DNA from: Solimonas thermocellulolyticum
GTDB lineage: Bacteria > Pseudomonadota > Gammaproteobacteria > Nevskiales > Nevskiaceae
NCBI RefSeq assembly: GCF_040327995.1
Contig: NZ_JBEPIJ010000023.1
Coordinates: forward strand, 1 to 36,360
Length of the DNA: 36,360 nucleotides
Reading direction: 5' to 3'
Made by a program: the position numbers and the translations under genes. Of the stretch, positions 1 through 8,089 are shown in pieces; positions within the stretch are counted from its first letter, which is position 1, and each line of letters starts with the position of its first letter. A model generated the notes under the pieces. It saw only the letters and a program-made list of their open reading frames with translations, was not told the DNA's origin and ran no database searches.

Positions 1-122
1 GTGGATGCTCGAATACAACGAAGACCGACCCCATGACTCGCTCGGCGACATGACGCCAGTCGAGTATTCTCAAGCCGCCAGGAACTCTACTTTTGAACTG
101 TCGCCTTGACGGGGAAGCTTAC
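1..122 (+). mobile_element. Right end of an IS3-family insertion sequence (partial)
   Basis: The first 109 bases encode the end of an IS3-family transposase, and the bases just after its stop (ggggaagcttacg) probably belong to the right terminal inverted repeat. The left part of the element lies outside the window, so the repeat cannot be confirmed by pairing and the right boundary near 122 is an estimate. The element ends only about 50 bases before the probable start of the next gene, so it may have replaced that gene's original promoter region. Confidence 0.6.
2..109 (+). CDS. IS3-family transposase OrfB, C-terminal fragment (5' truncated by window edge)
   Basis: Reading from base 2, an open frame of 35 codons ends at TGA 107-109. 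It contains YNEDRPHDSLGDMTPVEY, the highly conserved end of the DDE integrase core in IS3-family OrfB proteins; the R-P-H-x-S-L-G and T-P-x-E-Y blocks are diagnostic. The final residues NSTFELSP also resemble the end of some members of this family. The catalytic DDE residues lie upstream of the window, so activity cannot be judged. In intact elements OrfB is made as an OrfAB frameshift fusion that carries out copy-out transposition. This call is motif-based and fairly secure at family level, but the subgroup is not resolved. Confidence 0.85.
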   Translation, partial: WMLEYNEDRPHDSLGDMTPVEYSQAARNSTFELSP

Positions 123-174
123 GATGGTCGTGGCCTGTTCGATACCGTGGGCCGCTTTACGGCGGATCGGGTTC

Positions 175-840
175 TTGAAGACTGATCGCCTCCGAAGTCT
201 GGTCGTGCTGCTGGCGGGCATGATCGCCGCTTGCGGCACGGTGCAGCGCGTTCGCGATGCGCTGCCCGGGGGCGATGCAGCCTCCGGGCTCGCTGGGCCC
301 ATCGCGGAGCTGGCGCGCCTACCCTATGCGTCGATGTACGTGCGTGTAGGCAGTCGTTTCCACGCACTGATGCTGCTCGGCCACGTCGCGGTGGACGGTA
401 CCCAGACTTGGTACGGCATGGACGGCCTGGCGTTACAGCTCAAGAACGACCACGTGATCTACACGCGCGGCTTGCCGACGGACATTTTCGAAAGCCACGC
501 TGCGGGAATGCCGATGGACGGCAACCTGGACTGCGGCGACGGGGTGAGCGTCACCGCGCTCGAGTGGCTGTACTACACACGTTTGCGTGACCAGCAGAGC
601 GACGTCGCCGAGGTCACGGAGTCGGTCCGCTGTGTACGCGAGACCATCGTGACGCTGGGGTACTCGGGGCCCGCCCTGCGCATCGAGGAGCGTGTCGCGC
701 TGCTTCCTGATCGGCGCCGGCAGGTGCGTACGCGCTGGCTGGTCGAGGGCACCGGCCAGCTGCTGCGGCTCGAATACGGCGACCATCCCTGGTATCCCGA
801 GATCGGGTTGTACCTGATCAAGCCGGTCGCGCCTCGCTGA
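175..840 (+). CDS. GfcB/YjbF-like outer-membrane lipoprotein
   Basis: The frame is open from 106, but a start at TTG 175 gives a clean 20-residue lipoprotein signal: basic MKTDR, a hydrophobic stretch, and lipobox IAAC with the lipidated Cys at residue 20 (codon 232). The mature part is about 200 residues. It contains a W-Y-G-x-D-G-L segment followed by a T-R-G-L-P-T-D motif, which resembles the GfcB/YjbF family (DUF2886) of lipoproteins found in group 4 capsule and exopolysaccharide operons. No gfcC, gfcD or gfcE partner is present here; the upstream side is an IS3 end and the downstream gene is transketolase. The length matches the family (about 220 residues), so the gene looks complete. 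The start codon is inferred, the Shine-Dalgarno is weak, and the family call is moderate; otherwise treat it as a hypothetical lipoprotein. Confidence 0.6.
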   Translation: MKTDRLRSLVVLLAGMIAACGTVQRVRDALPGGDAASGLAGPIAELARLPYASMYVRVGSRFHALMLLGHVAVDGTQTWYGMDGLALQLKNDHVIYTRGLPTDIFESHAAGMPMDGNLDCGDGVSVTALEWLYYTRLRDQQSDVAEVTESVRCVRETIVTLGYSGPALRIEERVALLPDRRRQVRTRWLVEGTGQLLRLEYGDHPWYPEIGLYLIKPVAPR

Positions 841-915
841 TTCAGAGTGGTTGCTGGTCTTGGGGCAAACCCGGACAATACGCGCCCCTTTTTGCCCCCC
901 TTGCTGGTGCGCTTC

Positions 916-2910
916 ATGCCCACTCGTTTCGAACTGGCCAACGCCATCCGTGCCCTGGCCATGGATGCCGTGCAGAAGGCCAATTCCGGCCATCCGGGCA
1001 TGCCGATGGGCATGGCCGACATCGCCGAGGTGCTGTGGAACGATTTTTTGGCGCACAACCCCGCCAATCCGCAGTGGCCCAATCGCGATCGCTTCGTGGT
1101 CTCCAACGGCCACGGTTCGATGCTGCTCTATGCGCTGCTACATCTGACGGGCTATGCGCTGCCGATCGAGGAGCTGCAGAACTTCCGCCAGCTGCATTCC
1201 AAGACGCCCGGGCATCCCGAGCATGGGCTGACCCCCGGCGTCGAGACCACGACGGGGCCGCTCGGCCAGGGGCTGGCCAATGCGGTGGGCATGGCGCTGG
1301 CCGAGCGCGTGCTCGCGGCGCGGTACAACCGTGACGGGCACGTCGTCGTCGATCACTACACGTACGTCTTCGCCGGCGATGGCTGTCTAATGGAGGGGAT
1401 CTCCCATGAAGCCTGTTCGCTGGCCGGCACGCTGGGCCTGAACAAGCTGGTGGTGTTCTACGACGACAACGACATCTCGATCGACGGCGAGGTCGCGAAC
1501 TGGTTCGGCGACGACACGGCGGCACGTTTCGAGGCCTATGGCTGGCAGGTGGTGCGCAACGTCGACGGCCACAACCCCGGTGAGATCCGCACCGCGATCG
1601 AGACCGCACGCAAGTCCGTCGACAAGCCGACGCTGATCTGCTGCAAGACCGTCATCGGTTTCGGTGCGCCGAACCTGGAGGGCAAGGAGAAGTGCCACGG
1701 CGCGCCGCTCGGCGAGGCCGAGATCGAGCTCGCCCGCGAGCGGCTCGGCTGGCCCCATCCGCCGTTTGCGATCCCGGCCGAGATTCGCCAGGCCTGGGAC
1801 GCGCGGGCCAAGGGTGCCGAGCGCGAACGAGCCTGGCGAGCGCGCTTGTCCGCTTATGCGGCGGCCCATCCCGAGGCGGCGGCCGAGCTCGAGCGCTGTC
1901 TCGCCGGCGCGCTGCCGGCCGACTGGTCGGATACGGTCGAGCGTCTCATCGCCGAGTCCGCAAAGGCCGAGCAGCCGGTGGCCACGCGCAAGGCGTCCAA
2001 GGCGGTGCTCGATGCGCTCGCGCCGAAGTTGCCGGAGCTCGTCGGCGGTTCGGCCGACCTGACCGAGTCCAATTGCACGGACTTTTCAGGACACAAGGCG
2101 ATTCGCAGCGGGGCCTACGACGGCAATTACGTCCACTACGGCGTGCGCGAGTTCGGCATGGCGGCGGTGATGAACGGCATTGCGCTGCACGGCGGCCTGA
2201 TTCCCTTCGGCGGCACCTTTCTCGTGTTCTCGGACTATGCACGCAACGCGCTGCGCATGGCCGCGCTGATGAAGCAGCGGGCGATCTATGTGCTGACCCA
2301 TGACTCCATCGGTCTGGGCGAGGACGGTCCGACGCATCAGCCGGTCGAGCATCTGGCATCGCTGCGTCTGATTCCGGGCATGCACGTCTGGCGTCCGGCC
2401 GATCCCTTCGAGACCGCCGTCGCCTGGACGTCTGCGATCGCGCGCAAGGACGGCCCAAGCGTGCTCGCGCTGTCACGCCAGAATCTGCCGCCGCAGGCAC
2501 ATGGCGATGCGCATCGGCACGGCGCACGCCGAGGCGGCTACGTGCTGTGGGAGTCCGGCACGCCAGCGCTCGTGCTGATCGCCACCGGCTCCGAGGTGCA
2601 GCTCGCGATGTTGGCGGCGAAAAGGCTCGCGCAAGCCGGATACGGTGTGCGCGTCGTGTCCATGCCCTGTGCCGAGGTCTTCGCCGCGCAGGACGCAGCG
2701 TATCGGGAATCGGTGCTGCCGTCGGCGCTGCGCAAGCGCCTCGCGGTCGAGGCTGGCGTATCGCTGTACTGGCGCGCCTTCGTCGGTCTGGAGGGCGATG
2801 TCGTCGGCGTGGATCGCTTCGGCGAATCGGCGCCCGCCGCATCGGTGTTCGCTCACCTGGGGCTCACCGCCGACGTGGTGTACGAACGGGCACTCAAGCT
2901 ACTGGCATAA
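916..2910 (+). CDS. tkt: Transketolase
   Basis: This is a thiamine-diphosphate enzyme moving two-carbon ketol units between sugar phosphates in the pentose phosphate and Calvin-type pathways. The frame is open from 847, but ATG 916 gives the family-typical N-terminus (MPTRFELANAIRALAMD) and 664 residues, the usual TktA length. The N-terminal ThDP domain has GHPGMPMGMA near residue 26, the GDG...N cofactor motif in FAGDGCLMEG with NDISIDG downstream, and H-G-P substitutions typical of the family. The pyrimidine domain carries the GLGEDGPTHQPVEHL block, and a C-terminal transketolase domain closes the protein. It heads the tkt-gap-pgk series, with a 70-base gap before gap. Identification is secure; whether the main role is the pentose phosphate pathway or carbon fixation cannot be told, since no RuBisCO or phosphoribulokinase gene is in the window. 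Confidence 0.97.
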   Translation: MPTRFELANAIRALAMDAVQKANSGHPGMPMGMADIAEVLWNDFLAHNPANPQWPNRDRFVVSNGHGSMLLYALLHLTGYALPIEELQNFRQLHSKTPGHPEHGLTPGVETTTGPLGQGLANAVGMALAERVLAARYNRDGHVVVDHYTYVFAGDGCLMEGISHEACSLAGTLGLNKLVVFYDDNDISIDGEVANWFGDDTAARFEAYGWQVVRNVDGHNPGEIRTAIETARKSVDKPTLICCKTVIGFGAPNLEGKEKCHGAPLGEAEIELARERLGWPHPPFAIPAEIRQAWDARAKGAERERAWRARLSAYAAAHPEAAAELERCLAGALPADWSDTVERLIAESAKAEQPVATRKASKAVLDALAPKLPELVGGSADLTESNCTDFSGHKAIRSGAYDGNYVHYGVREFGMAAVMNGIALHGGLIPFGGTFLVFSDYARNALRMAALMKQRAIYVLTHDSIGLGEDGPTHQPVEHLASLRLIPGMHVWRPADPFETAVAWTSAIARKDGPSVLALSRQNLPPQAHGDAHRHGARRGGYVLWESGTPALVLIATGSEVQLAMLAAKRLAQAGYGVRVVSMPCAEVFAAQDAAYRESVLPSALRKRLAVEAGVSLYWRAFVGLEGDVVGVDRFGESAPAASVFAHLGLTADVVYERALKLLA

Positions 2911-2945
2911 AATACCGGGCCGCCTTTCGGGGCTGGCGATTCTTG

Positions 2946-2961
2946 GTGCGCCGCGGCGCAC
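2946..2961. repeat. 16-bp perfect palindrome upstream of gap, core repeated after pgk
   Basis: GTGCGCCGCGGCGCAC is its own reverse complement and lies 20 bases before the gap start codon. The 15-mer GGTGCGCCGCGGCGC covering it (2945-2959) recurs exactly at 5263-5277, just after the pgk stop codon. It could be a hairpin, a protein-binding site or a short dispersed repeat; the function is unknown. Confidence 0.5.
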
Positions 2962-2980
2962 GCGATGACGAGGAATTGAA

Positions 2981-3982
2981 ATGGCAGTCAAGGTGGGGAT
3001 CAATGGCTTCGGCCGTATCGGTCGTAACGTGTTGCGCGCCGCGGTGCAGAACTTCGGCAAGGACATCGAGATCGTCGGTATCAACGATCTGCTGGAGCCG
3101 GACTACCTGGCCTATATGCTCAAGTACGATTCGGTCCATGGACACTTCAGGGGCGAGATCGCCGTCGACGGTCGCACGCTGATCGTCAACGGCAAGAAGA
3201 TCCGCCTGACCCAGGAGCGCGATCCGGCCAACCTGAAGTGGCACGAAGTCGGTGCCGACGTCGTCATCGAGTCCACCGGCCTGTTCCTCGACAAGGCCTC
3301 GGCCGAAAAACATCTGGCCGCCGGTGCGAAGAAGGTGATCATGTCGGCGCCGTCGAAGGACGATACGCCGATGTTCGTCTACGGTGTCAACCACACGAAC
3401 TACGCTGGCCAGGCCATCGTCTCCAACGCCTCGTGCACGACCAACTGTCTGGCGCCGCTGGCCAAGGTGGTGCACGACAAGTGGGGCATCAAGCGGGGGC
3501 TCATGACCACTGTGCACGCCGCCACCGCCACGCAGAAGACCGTAGACGGTCCGAGTGCGAAGGACTGGCGCGGCGGCCGCGGCATCCTCGAGAACATCAT
3601 TCCGTCGTCGACCGGTGCGGCCAAGGCCGTCGGCGTCGTCATCCCGGCGCTGAACAAGAAGCTCACCGGCATGAGCTTCCGCGTGCCGACCTCCGACGTC
3701 TCCGTCGTCGATCTGACCTGCGAGCTGGACAAGCCGGCGACTTACCAGGAAATCTGCGCCGAGATCAAGGCGCAGAGCGAGGGTGCGCTCAAGGGCATTC
3801 TCGGCTACACCGAGGACAAGGTCGTCGCTACCGACTTTCGCGGCGATCCCCGCACCTCGATCTTCGACGCCGACGCCGGCATCCAGCTCGACCCCACCTT
3901 CGTCAAGCTCGTGGCTTGGTACGACAACGAGTGGGGCTATTCCAACAAGTGCCTGGAGATGGTGCGGGTGGTCGCGGGCTGA
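2981..3982 (+). CDS. gap: Glyceraldehyde-3-phosphate dehydrogenase, type I
   Basis: This enzyme interconverts glyceraldehyde-3-phosphate and 1,3-bisphosphoglycerate in glycolysis and gluconeogenesis. It is 333 residues long, standard for type I enzymes. The N-terminal Rossmann fold starts with VGINGFGRIGRNVLRA. The catalytic cysteine sits in SNASCTTNCLAPLAKV, the substrate-binding HAATATQKTVDGPS block follows, and the C-terminal WYDNEWGYSNKCLEM motif is intact. An Asp follows the first beta-alpha-beta unit (IVGINDLLEPDY), as in NAD-preferring GAPDHs, although cofactor choice is only inferred. The start is supported by an AGGA Shine-Dalgarno seven bases before ATG 2981. It lies between tkt and pgk and is probably co-transcribed with at least one of them. 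Confidence 0.97.
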   Translation: MAVKVGINGFGRIGRNVLRAAVQNFGKDIEIVGINDLLEPDYLAYMLKYDSVHGHFRGEIAVDGRTLIVNGKKIRLTQERDPANLKWHEVGADVVIESTGLFLDKASAEKHLAAGAKKVIMSAPSKDDTPMFVYGVNHTNYAGQAIVSNASCTTNCLAPLAKVVHDKWGIKRGLMTTVHAATATQKTVDGPSAKDWRGGRGILENIIPSSTGAAKAVGVVIPALNKKLTGMSFRVPTSDVSVVDLTCELDKPATYQEICAEIKAQSEGALKGILGYTEDKVVATDFRGDPRTSIFDADAGIQLDPTFVKLVAWYDNEWGYSNKCLEMVRVVAG

Positions 3983-3991
3983 CGCCCGCTC

Positions 3992-4064
3992 GTGAGACGT
4001 AAAGGGTGAGACGTTCGTCTCGCGTCTACCCGCCGCGTCTCACATCTCACGTCTCACGTCTCAC
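3992..4064. repeat. Clustered GTCTCAC heptamers in both orientations between gap and pgk
   Basis: Four head-to-tail heptamers occupy 4037-4064 (GTCTCAC, ATCTCAC, GTCTCAC, GTCTCAC). Two inverse copies extended to GTGAGACGT lie at 3992-4000 and 4006-4014. The inverse copies can pair with ACGTCTCAC at 4049-4057 and 4056-4064, giving alternative stem-loops in the gap-pgk spacer. The array ends only 12 bases before the pgk start and just precedes its ribosome binding site. It may be an intercistronic mRNA structure or a dispersed intergenic repeat; no function is proven. Confidence 0.7.
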
Positions 4065-4076
4065 GGAGCGAACACA

Positions 4077-5255
4077 GTGCGCGCCATCCTTCGGATGTCC
4101 GATCTGGATCTCGCCGGCAAGCGAGTGCTGATCCGCCAGGATCTCAACGTGCCGATCGCAAGCGGCCGCATCACCTCGGATGCGCGCCTGCGCGCCTCGC
4201 TGCCGACGCTGAAGCTGGCGCTGGAGAAGGGCGCGTCGGTGCTGGTGGTCTCGCATCTGGGCCGGCCCAAGGCAGGCCGCTTCCAGCCCGAGCACTCGCT
4301 GACGCCGGTCGCCGGCTGGCTGTGCGAGCACCTCGGTCAGACCGTGCCGCTGGTGACCAACTGGATCGACGGCGTGCCGCTCGAACCGGGACAGATCGCG
4401 CTCGGCGAGAACACCCGCTTTCTCAAGGGCGAGAAGGAAGACGACGAGGCGCTGGCGCGGAAGATGGCTGCCTTGTGCGACGTCTACGTGATGGATGCCT
4501 TCGGCACCGCACATCGCGCCGAGGCCTCGACGCACGGCGTCGGCAGGTTCGCACCGATCGCCTGCGCCGGCCCGCTGCTCGCCGCGGAGCTCGATGCGCT
4601 GGGCAAGGCGCTGGCGACGCCCAAGCGACCGCTGGCGGTGATCGTCGGCGGCAGCAAGGTGTCGACCAAGCTCGACCTGCTCAACAATCTCGCCGACATC
4701 GCCGACCTCTTGATCGTCGGCGGCGGCATTGCCAACACCTTTCTCGCGGCGACCGGCAAGCCGGTCGGCAAGTCGCTTTACGAGAGGGATATGCTCGACA
4801 CCGCGCGCGGTATCCTCGACAAGATCCGCGTACGCGGGGGCGACATGCCGCTGCCGGTCGACGTCGTCGTCGCGCCGGAGTTCTCGGCCGAGGCGCATGC
4901 CGAAACGCGCATGGTCGACGAGGTCGAGGACGACGAGATGATCCTCGACATTGGTCCGAAGACGGCGGCACAGCTCGCGGCCCGGCTCAAGGACTGCGGC
5001 ACCATCGTCTGGAACGGTCCCGTCGGCGTGTTCGAGTTCGACAGCTTCGCCGCCGGAACCCGGCTCATCGCCGAGGCGATCGCGGCGTCGAGCGCGTTTA
5101 CGCTCGCCGGTGGCGGCGACACGCTCGCGGCGATGGACAAGTTCGGTGTATCCGAGCGGCTCGATTATGTCTCGACCGGCGGCGGCGCTTTTCTGGAATT
5201 CCTCGAAGGCAAGAAGCTGCCCGCGGTGGCGATGCTGGAGGCGCGCGGCGCTTGA
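4077..5255 (+). CDS. pgk: Phosphoglycerate kinase
   Basis: This enzyme interconverts 1,3-bisphosphoglycerate plus ADP and 3-phosphoglycerate plus ATP. GTG 4077 is chosen because GGAG at 4065-4068 is correctly spaced and the residues before the conserved MSDLDLAGKRVLIRQDLNVP block are common in homologues; ATG 4095 is the alternative. The protein has 392 residues, near the usual 387-400. It shows RQDLNVP (substrate Arg/Asp/Asn), SHLGRPK, GENTRFLKGEKEDD, MDAFGTAHR, the hinge region GGSKVSTKLDLL, and the nucleotide-binding GPVGVFEF and GGGDTLAA loops. In many gammaproteobacteria pyruvate kinase and fructose-bisphosphate aldolase follow pgk; here a MoxR ATPase follows after 125 bases, so the series ends at pgk. 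Confidence 0.97.
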   Translation: MRAILRMSDLDLAGKRVLIRQDLNVPIASGRITSDARLRASLPTLKLALEKGASVLVVSHLGRPKAGRFQPEHSLTPVAGWLCEHLGQTVPLVTNWIDGVPLEPGQIALGENTRFLKGEKEDDEALARKMAALCDVYVMDAFGTAHRAEASTHGVGRFAPIACAGPLLAAELDALGKALATPKRPLAVIVGGSKVSTKLDLLNNLADIADLLIVGGGIANTFLAATGKPVGKSLYERDMLDTARGILDKIRVRGGDMPLPVDVVVAPEFSAEAHAETRMVDEVEDDEMILDIGPKTAAQLAARLKDCGTIVWNGPVGVFEFDSFAAGTRLIAEAIAASSAFTLAGGGDTLAAMDKFGVSERLDYVSTGGGAFLEFLEGKKLPAVAMLEARGA

Positions 5256-5380
5256 AGCGATGGGTGCGCCGCGGCGCGCAAATGGTTCGAGCGAGGCCAG
5301 AGCGCCTGGCGCGGACTGCTACGTGTGTCGACCTTTTGTAGACTCCCAGTCTTTCCCTGCGCGAACGTCGAGGACATCCC

Positions 5381-6223
5381 GTGCGCTTCCAAGGTACTGA
5401 AAGCTACGTCGCGACCGACGATCTGATGATGGCGGTCAACGCCGCCGTGACCCTGGCGCGACCGCTGCTGGTCAAGGGAGAGCCGGGCACGGGCAAGACC
5501 CAGCTCGCGCGCGAGATCGCCGCGGCGCTAAAGCGGCCGTTCTTCGACTGGGCGATCAAGTCGACGACCAAGGCCCAGCACGGCCTGTATGAGTACGACG
5601 CGGTCTCGCGCCTGCGCGATTCGCAGCTCGGCATCGAGAGCGTCAAGGACATCCGCAACTACATCGTCAAGGGCAAGCTCTGGGAGGCCTTCGAGTCCGA
5701 GACGCAGCCGGTGCTCCTGATCGACGAGATCGACAAGGCCGACATCGAGTTCCCCAACGACCTGTTGCGCGAACTCGACCAGATGGAGTTCTACGTCCAC
5801 GAGACCCGCGAGACGATCCGCGCGCGACATCGTCCGATCATCATCATCACCTCGAACAACGAAAAGGAGCTGCCGGACGCCTTCTTGCGCCGCTGCTTCT
5901 TCCACTACATCCGCTTCCCGGACAAGGAGACGATGGCCAAGATCGTCGATGTCCATTTCCCCAAGCTGAAGAAGAACCTGTTGCAAGAGGCAATGGAAGT
6001 GTTCTTCGGCCTGCGCGAGCTGCCGGGCCTGAAGAAGAAGCCGAGTACTTCGGAGCTGCTCGACTGGCTCAAGCTCTTGGTCGCCGAGGACATCGACCCC
6101 GCCGTGCTGCGCGAAGCCAGCGGCAAGAAGACCCTGCCGCCGTTATACGGCGCGCTGTTGAAGAACGAGGCCGACGTGCATCTGTTCGAGCGCGTGGCCT
6201 TCATGGCGCGTCGCGCGAGCTGA
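5381..6223 (+). CDS. MoxR-family AAA+ ATPase
   Basis: This is a cytoplasmic AAA+ ATPase of the MoxR/dynein-related (AAA_5) class, whose members act as metal-cofactor insertion or complex-assembly chaperones. GTG 5381 is preceded by GAGG eight bases upstream. Of 280 residues, the Walker A loop is GEPGTGKTQ (near residues 33-41) and Walker B is VLLIDEIDKAD. Sensor 1 is in IIITSNNEKELPDAFLRRC, with the arginine-finger FLRRCFF and downstream sensor 2 region. Such ATPases are usually paired with a VWA-domain protein (CoxE/YehL-like), but none follows; an mscS channel gene begins 22 bases later. The substrate complex is therefore unknown. The family call is secure and the role is not. Confidence 0.9.
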   Translation: MRFQGTESYVATDDLMMAVNAAVTLARPLLVKGEPGTGKTQLAREIAAALKRPFFDWAIKSTTKAQHGLYEYDAVSRLRDSQLGIESVKDIRNYIVKGKLWEAFESETQPVLLIDEIDKADIEFPNDLLRELDQMEFYVHETRETIRARHRPIIIITSNNEKELPDAFLRRCFFHYIRFPDKETMAKIVDVHFPKLKKNLLQEAMEVFFGLRELPGLKKKPSTSELLDWLKLLVAEDIDPAVLREASGKKTLPPLYGALLKNEADVHLFERVAFMARRAS

Positions 6224-6245
6224 GCGCGACCCGGCACCGACACCC

Positions 6246-7541
6246 GTGATGGACGCGGGTCGGTTACCAGTCCTGATCCGTGACGCCGGACGGCTGGCCG
6301 AGCAGGCGCTGACCGATCCGGCGAGCTGGGTGCAGCTCGGCATCGTTGCCGGCGTGTGCGCGCTCGGTGCATTGCTCGCGCACCGGCTCCTCTGGCTCGG
6401 TGGCGCAGGCTCGCTGTGGCGCCGCTTGATCAACGCGCTGGCGCCGGTGCTGCAACCGGCGATCACGGCACTGCTGCTCTTGGTCGCCGCGGCCTTGGGC
6501 AAGACCCTGCTCGAGCAGCCGTGGGTGCTGCGCGGTGCGGTGGTCGTCGCCGCGCTTTGGCTGGTCGAGAGCTGCATCCGCGCGCTGCAGGTCGGGCCGC
6601 TGGCCGGTCGCGTGCTGCGCATCGTCGGTGTTCCCCTGGTCTTGCTGCATCTGCTCGGCGTGCTCCAGCCGATCACCGCCGTACTCCAAGGTATGTCGGT
6701 CGAGATCGGCAACCTGCGCATCACCGCCAGCGGCGTGCTGCGCGTGCTGCTGTTCGGTTCGCTGCTGCTGTGGCTGGGCTGGCGGCTCGGCGAAGTCGGC
6801 ATCCACGCGATCCGGCGCCAGGAGAAGCTCGACCTGCGCATGCGCGAAGTGGTCGCCAAGCTCTACCAGATCGGCCTGACCATCGTCGTCGGCCTGATGT
6901 TCCTGCAGGTGATGGGGGTCGACCTCACCGCGCTGGCGGTCTTCGGCGGTGCACTCGGTGTCGGCCTGGGTTTCGGCTTGCAGTCGATCGCGTCGAACTT
7001 CATCTCCGGCATCATCATCCTGTTCGATCGCTCGATCAACGTCGGCGACTACGTCGAGTTCGAAGACGGCAAGGCCGGTCATGTGCGCGAGTTGACGCTG
7101 CGCTACACGACGATCGAGACCTTTGACGGCAAGGACATCCTCGTCCCGAACGACGCATTCATCACGCGGCCGTTCACTAACTGGACGCACAAGGACCGCA
7201 AGCAGCGCTACCGCGTCGACTTCTCGGTGGCCTACGACACCGACATCCGCAAGCTGTGCGAGCTGATCCGCACGGCGGTGGCCAAGCATCCGCAGGTGAT
7301 CAGCGGCGACCACGTTCCGATCGAGGAGCGGCCGGATTGCGAGATCGACAGCTTCGGCGAGTCCGGCGTGAACATGTTCGTCGAGTTCTGGATGGAAGGC
7401 ATCGACGACGGCCGCAACCGCGTCGGTGGCGATCTCTTGCTGATCATTTTCGAGACGCTGCGCGAGAACAACATCGAGATTCCGTTCCCGCAGCGCGAGG
7501 TACGGCTACTCAAGGCAAAGGACCGATGCAGATCCGCCTGA
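6246..7541 (+). CDS. Mechanosensitive ion channel, MscS family (large variant)
   Basis: This inner-membrane channel is expected to gate on membrane tension and release solutes during hypo-osmotic shock. Of 431 residues, the N-terminal 200 hold about four hydrophobic segments, followed by the conserved MscS pore region. The pore helix block GGALGVGLGFGLQSIASNFISGIIILFDRSINVGDYVEF is rich in Gly/Ala, as in TM3 of MscS, and then come the beta domain (TIETFDGKDILVPNDAFIT) and the alpha/beta vestibule. It is larger than E. coli MscS (286 residues) through its extra N-terminal helices. Starts at GTG 6246 or the adjacent ATG 6249 are both possible, with no strong ribosome binding site. Its 3' end overlaps the DUF3228 gene by 16 bases, so the two are translationally linked. 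Confidence 0.92.
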   Translation: MMDAGRLPVLIRDAGRLAEQALTDPASWVQLGIVAGVCALGALLAHRLLWLGGAGSLWRRLINALAPVLQPAITALLLLVAAALGKTLLEQPWVLRGAVVVAALWLVESCIRALQVGPLAGRVLRIVGVPLVLLHLLGVLQPITAVLQGMSVEIGNLRITASGVLRVLLFGSLLLWLGWRLGEVGIHAIRRQEKLDLRMREVVAKLYQIGLTIVVGLMFLQVMGVDLTALAVFGGALGVGLGFGLQSIASNFISGIIILFDRSINVGDYVEFEDGKAGHVRELTLRYTTIETFDGKDILVPNDAFITRPFTNWTHKDRKQRYRVDFSVAYDTDIRKLCELIRTAVAKHPQVISGDHVPIEERPDCEIDSFGESGVNMFVEFWMEGIDDGRNRVGGDLLLIIFETLRENNIEIPFPQREVRLLKAKDRCRSA

Positions 7542-8089
7542 CCAAGTTCGCTCGCACGCGTCTTTTCCCCAATCCGCCACGGATCAATGCGATCCAGGGT
7601 GTGACCCCCGAAGCCTTCGAGGCCCACCTCAACGTCGAGCCGCCGCTCAAGGTCCTCGATGGCTATGCCCCGTTCTGCAAGTTGCACGTGCACCGCAACT
7701 GGACGCAGACGCGCTGTCTGACGGTGCCGATCACCGACGACAACCGCCATCTGCTGCGCTCGGCCTACGAGGCGCGTTCGCGCGACGAGCTGCCGGTACT
7801 AGTGCGCTGGCTCGAAAACGTAGTACCACCGGTGGCGGACTACCTGATCGTGATCCTGTACTCGCGCGAGCAGATGGCGCGCGAGAACGAAGCGATCGAC
7901 GCCGATTGGGGCGTGGTCGGCGTTCTGGCGACGGCAACGCCCGAGGAGATCCCGATGACGCCGATCACGATGATGCGCAACGCGCTCGGCGTCGAGGAGG
8001 GCGGCTCGGGCGTGCCGATCGACCGCGATGCCTACCGGCGCAGCGTCGAGTACTGGGAACGCCACGCCAACTGGCGCGTGACCCGCTGA
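7526..8089 (+). CDS. DUF3228 family protein
   Basis: This 187-residue soluble protein has unknown biochemical function. Diagnostic family blocks are LTKFARTRLFPNP at the N-terminus, GYAPFCKLHVHRNW, LPVLVRWLENV, the YLIVILYSREQMARENE segment, DWGVVG, and a C-terminal ITMMRNALGVEEGGSGVP stretch ending in SVEYWERHANW. The start ATG 7526 lies inside the end of mscS (16-base overlap, different frame), which argues for coupled translation. There is no signal peptide or membrane segment, so it should be cytosolic. A link to channel function or osmotic stress is a guess from the overlap alone. Confidence 0.88.
   Translation: MQIRLTKFARTRLFPNPPRINAIQGVTPEAFEAHLNVEPPLKVLDGYAPFCKLHVHRNWTQTRCLTVPITDDNRHLLRSAYEARSRDELPVLVRWLENVVPPVADYLIVILYSREQMARENEAIDADWGVVGVLATATPEEIPMTPITMMRNALGVEEGGSGVPIDRDAYRRSVEYWERHANWRVTR

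Noticed and set aside
847..915. Upstream extension of transketolase to 847
   Set aside because: The extra 23 residues do not resemble the family and have no ribosome binding site; ATG 916 gives the normal length.
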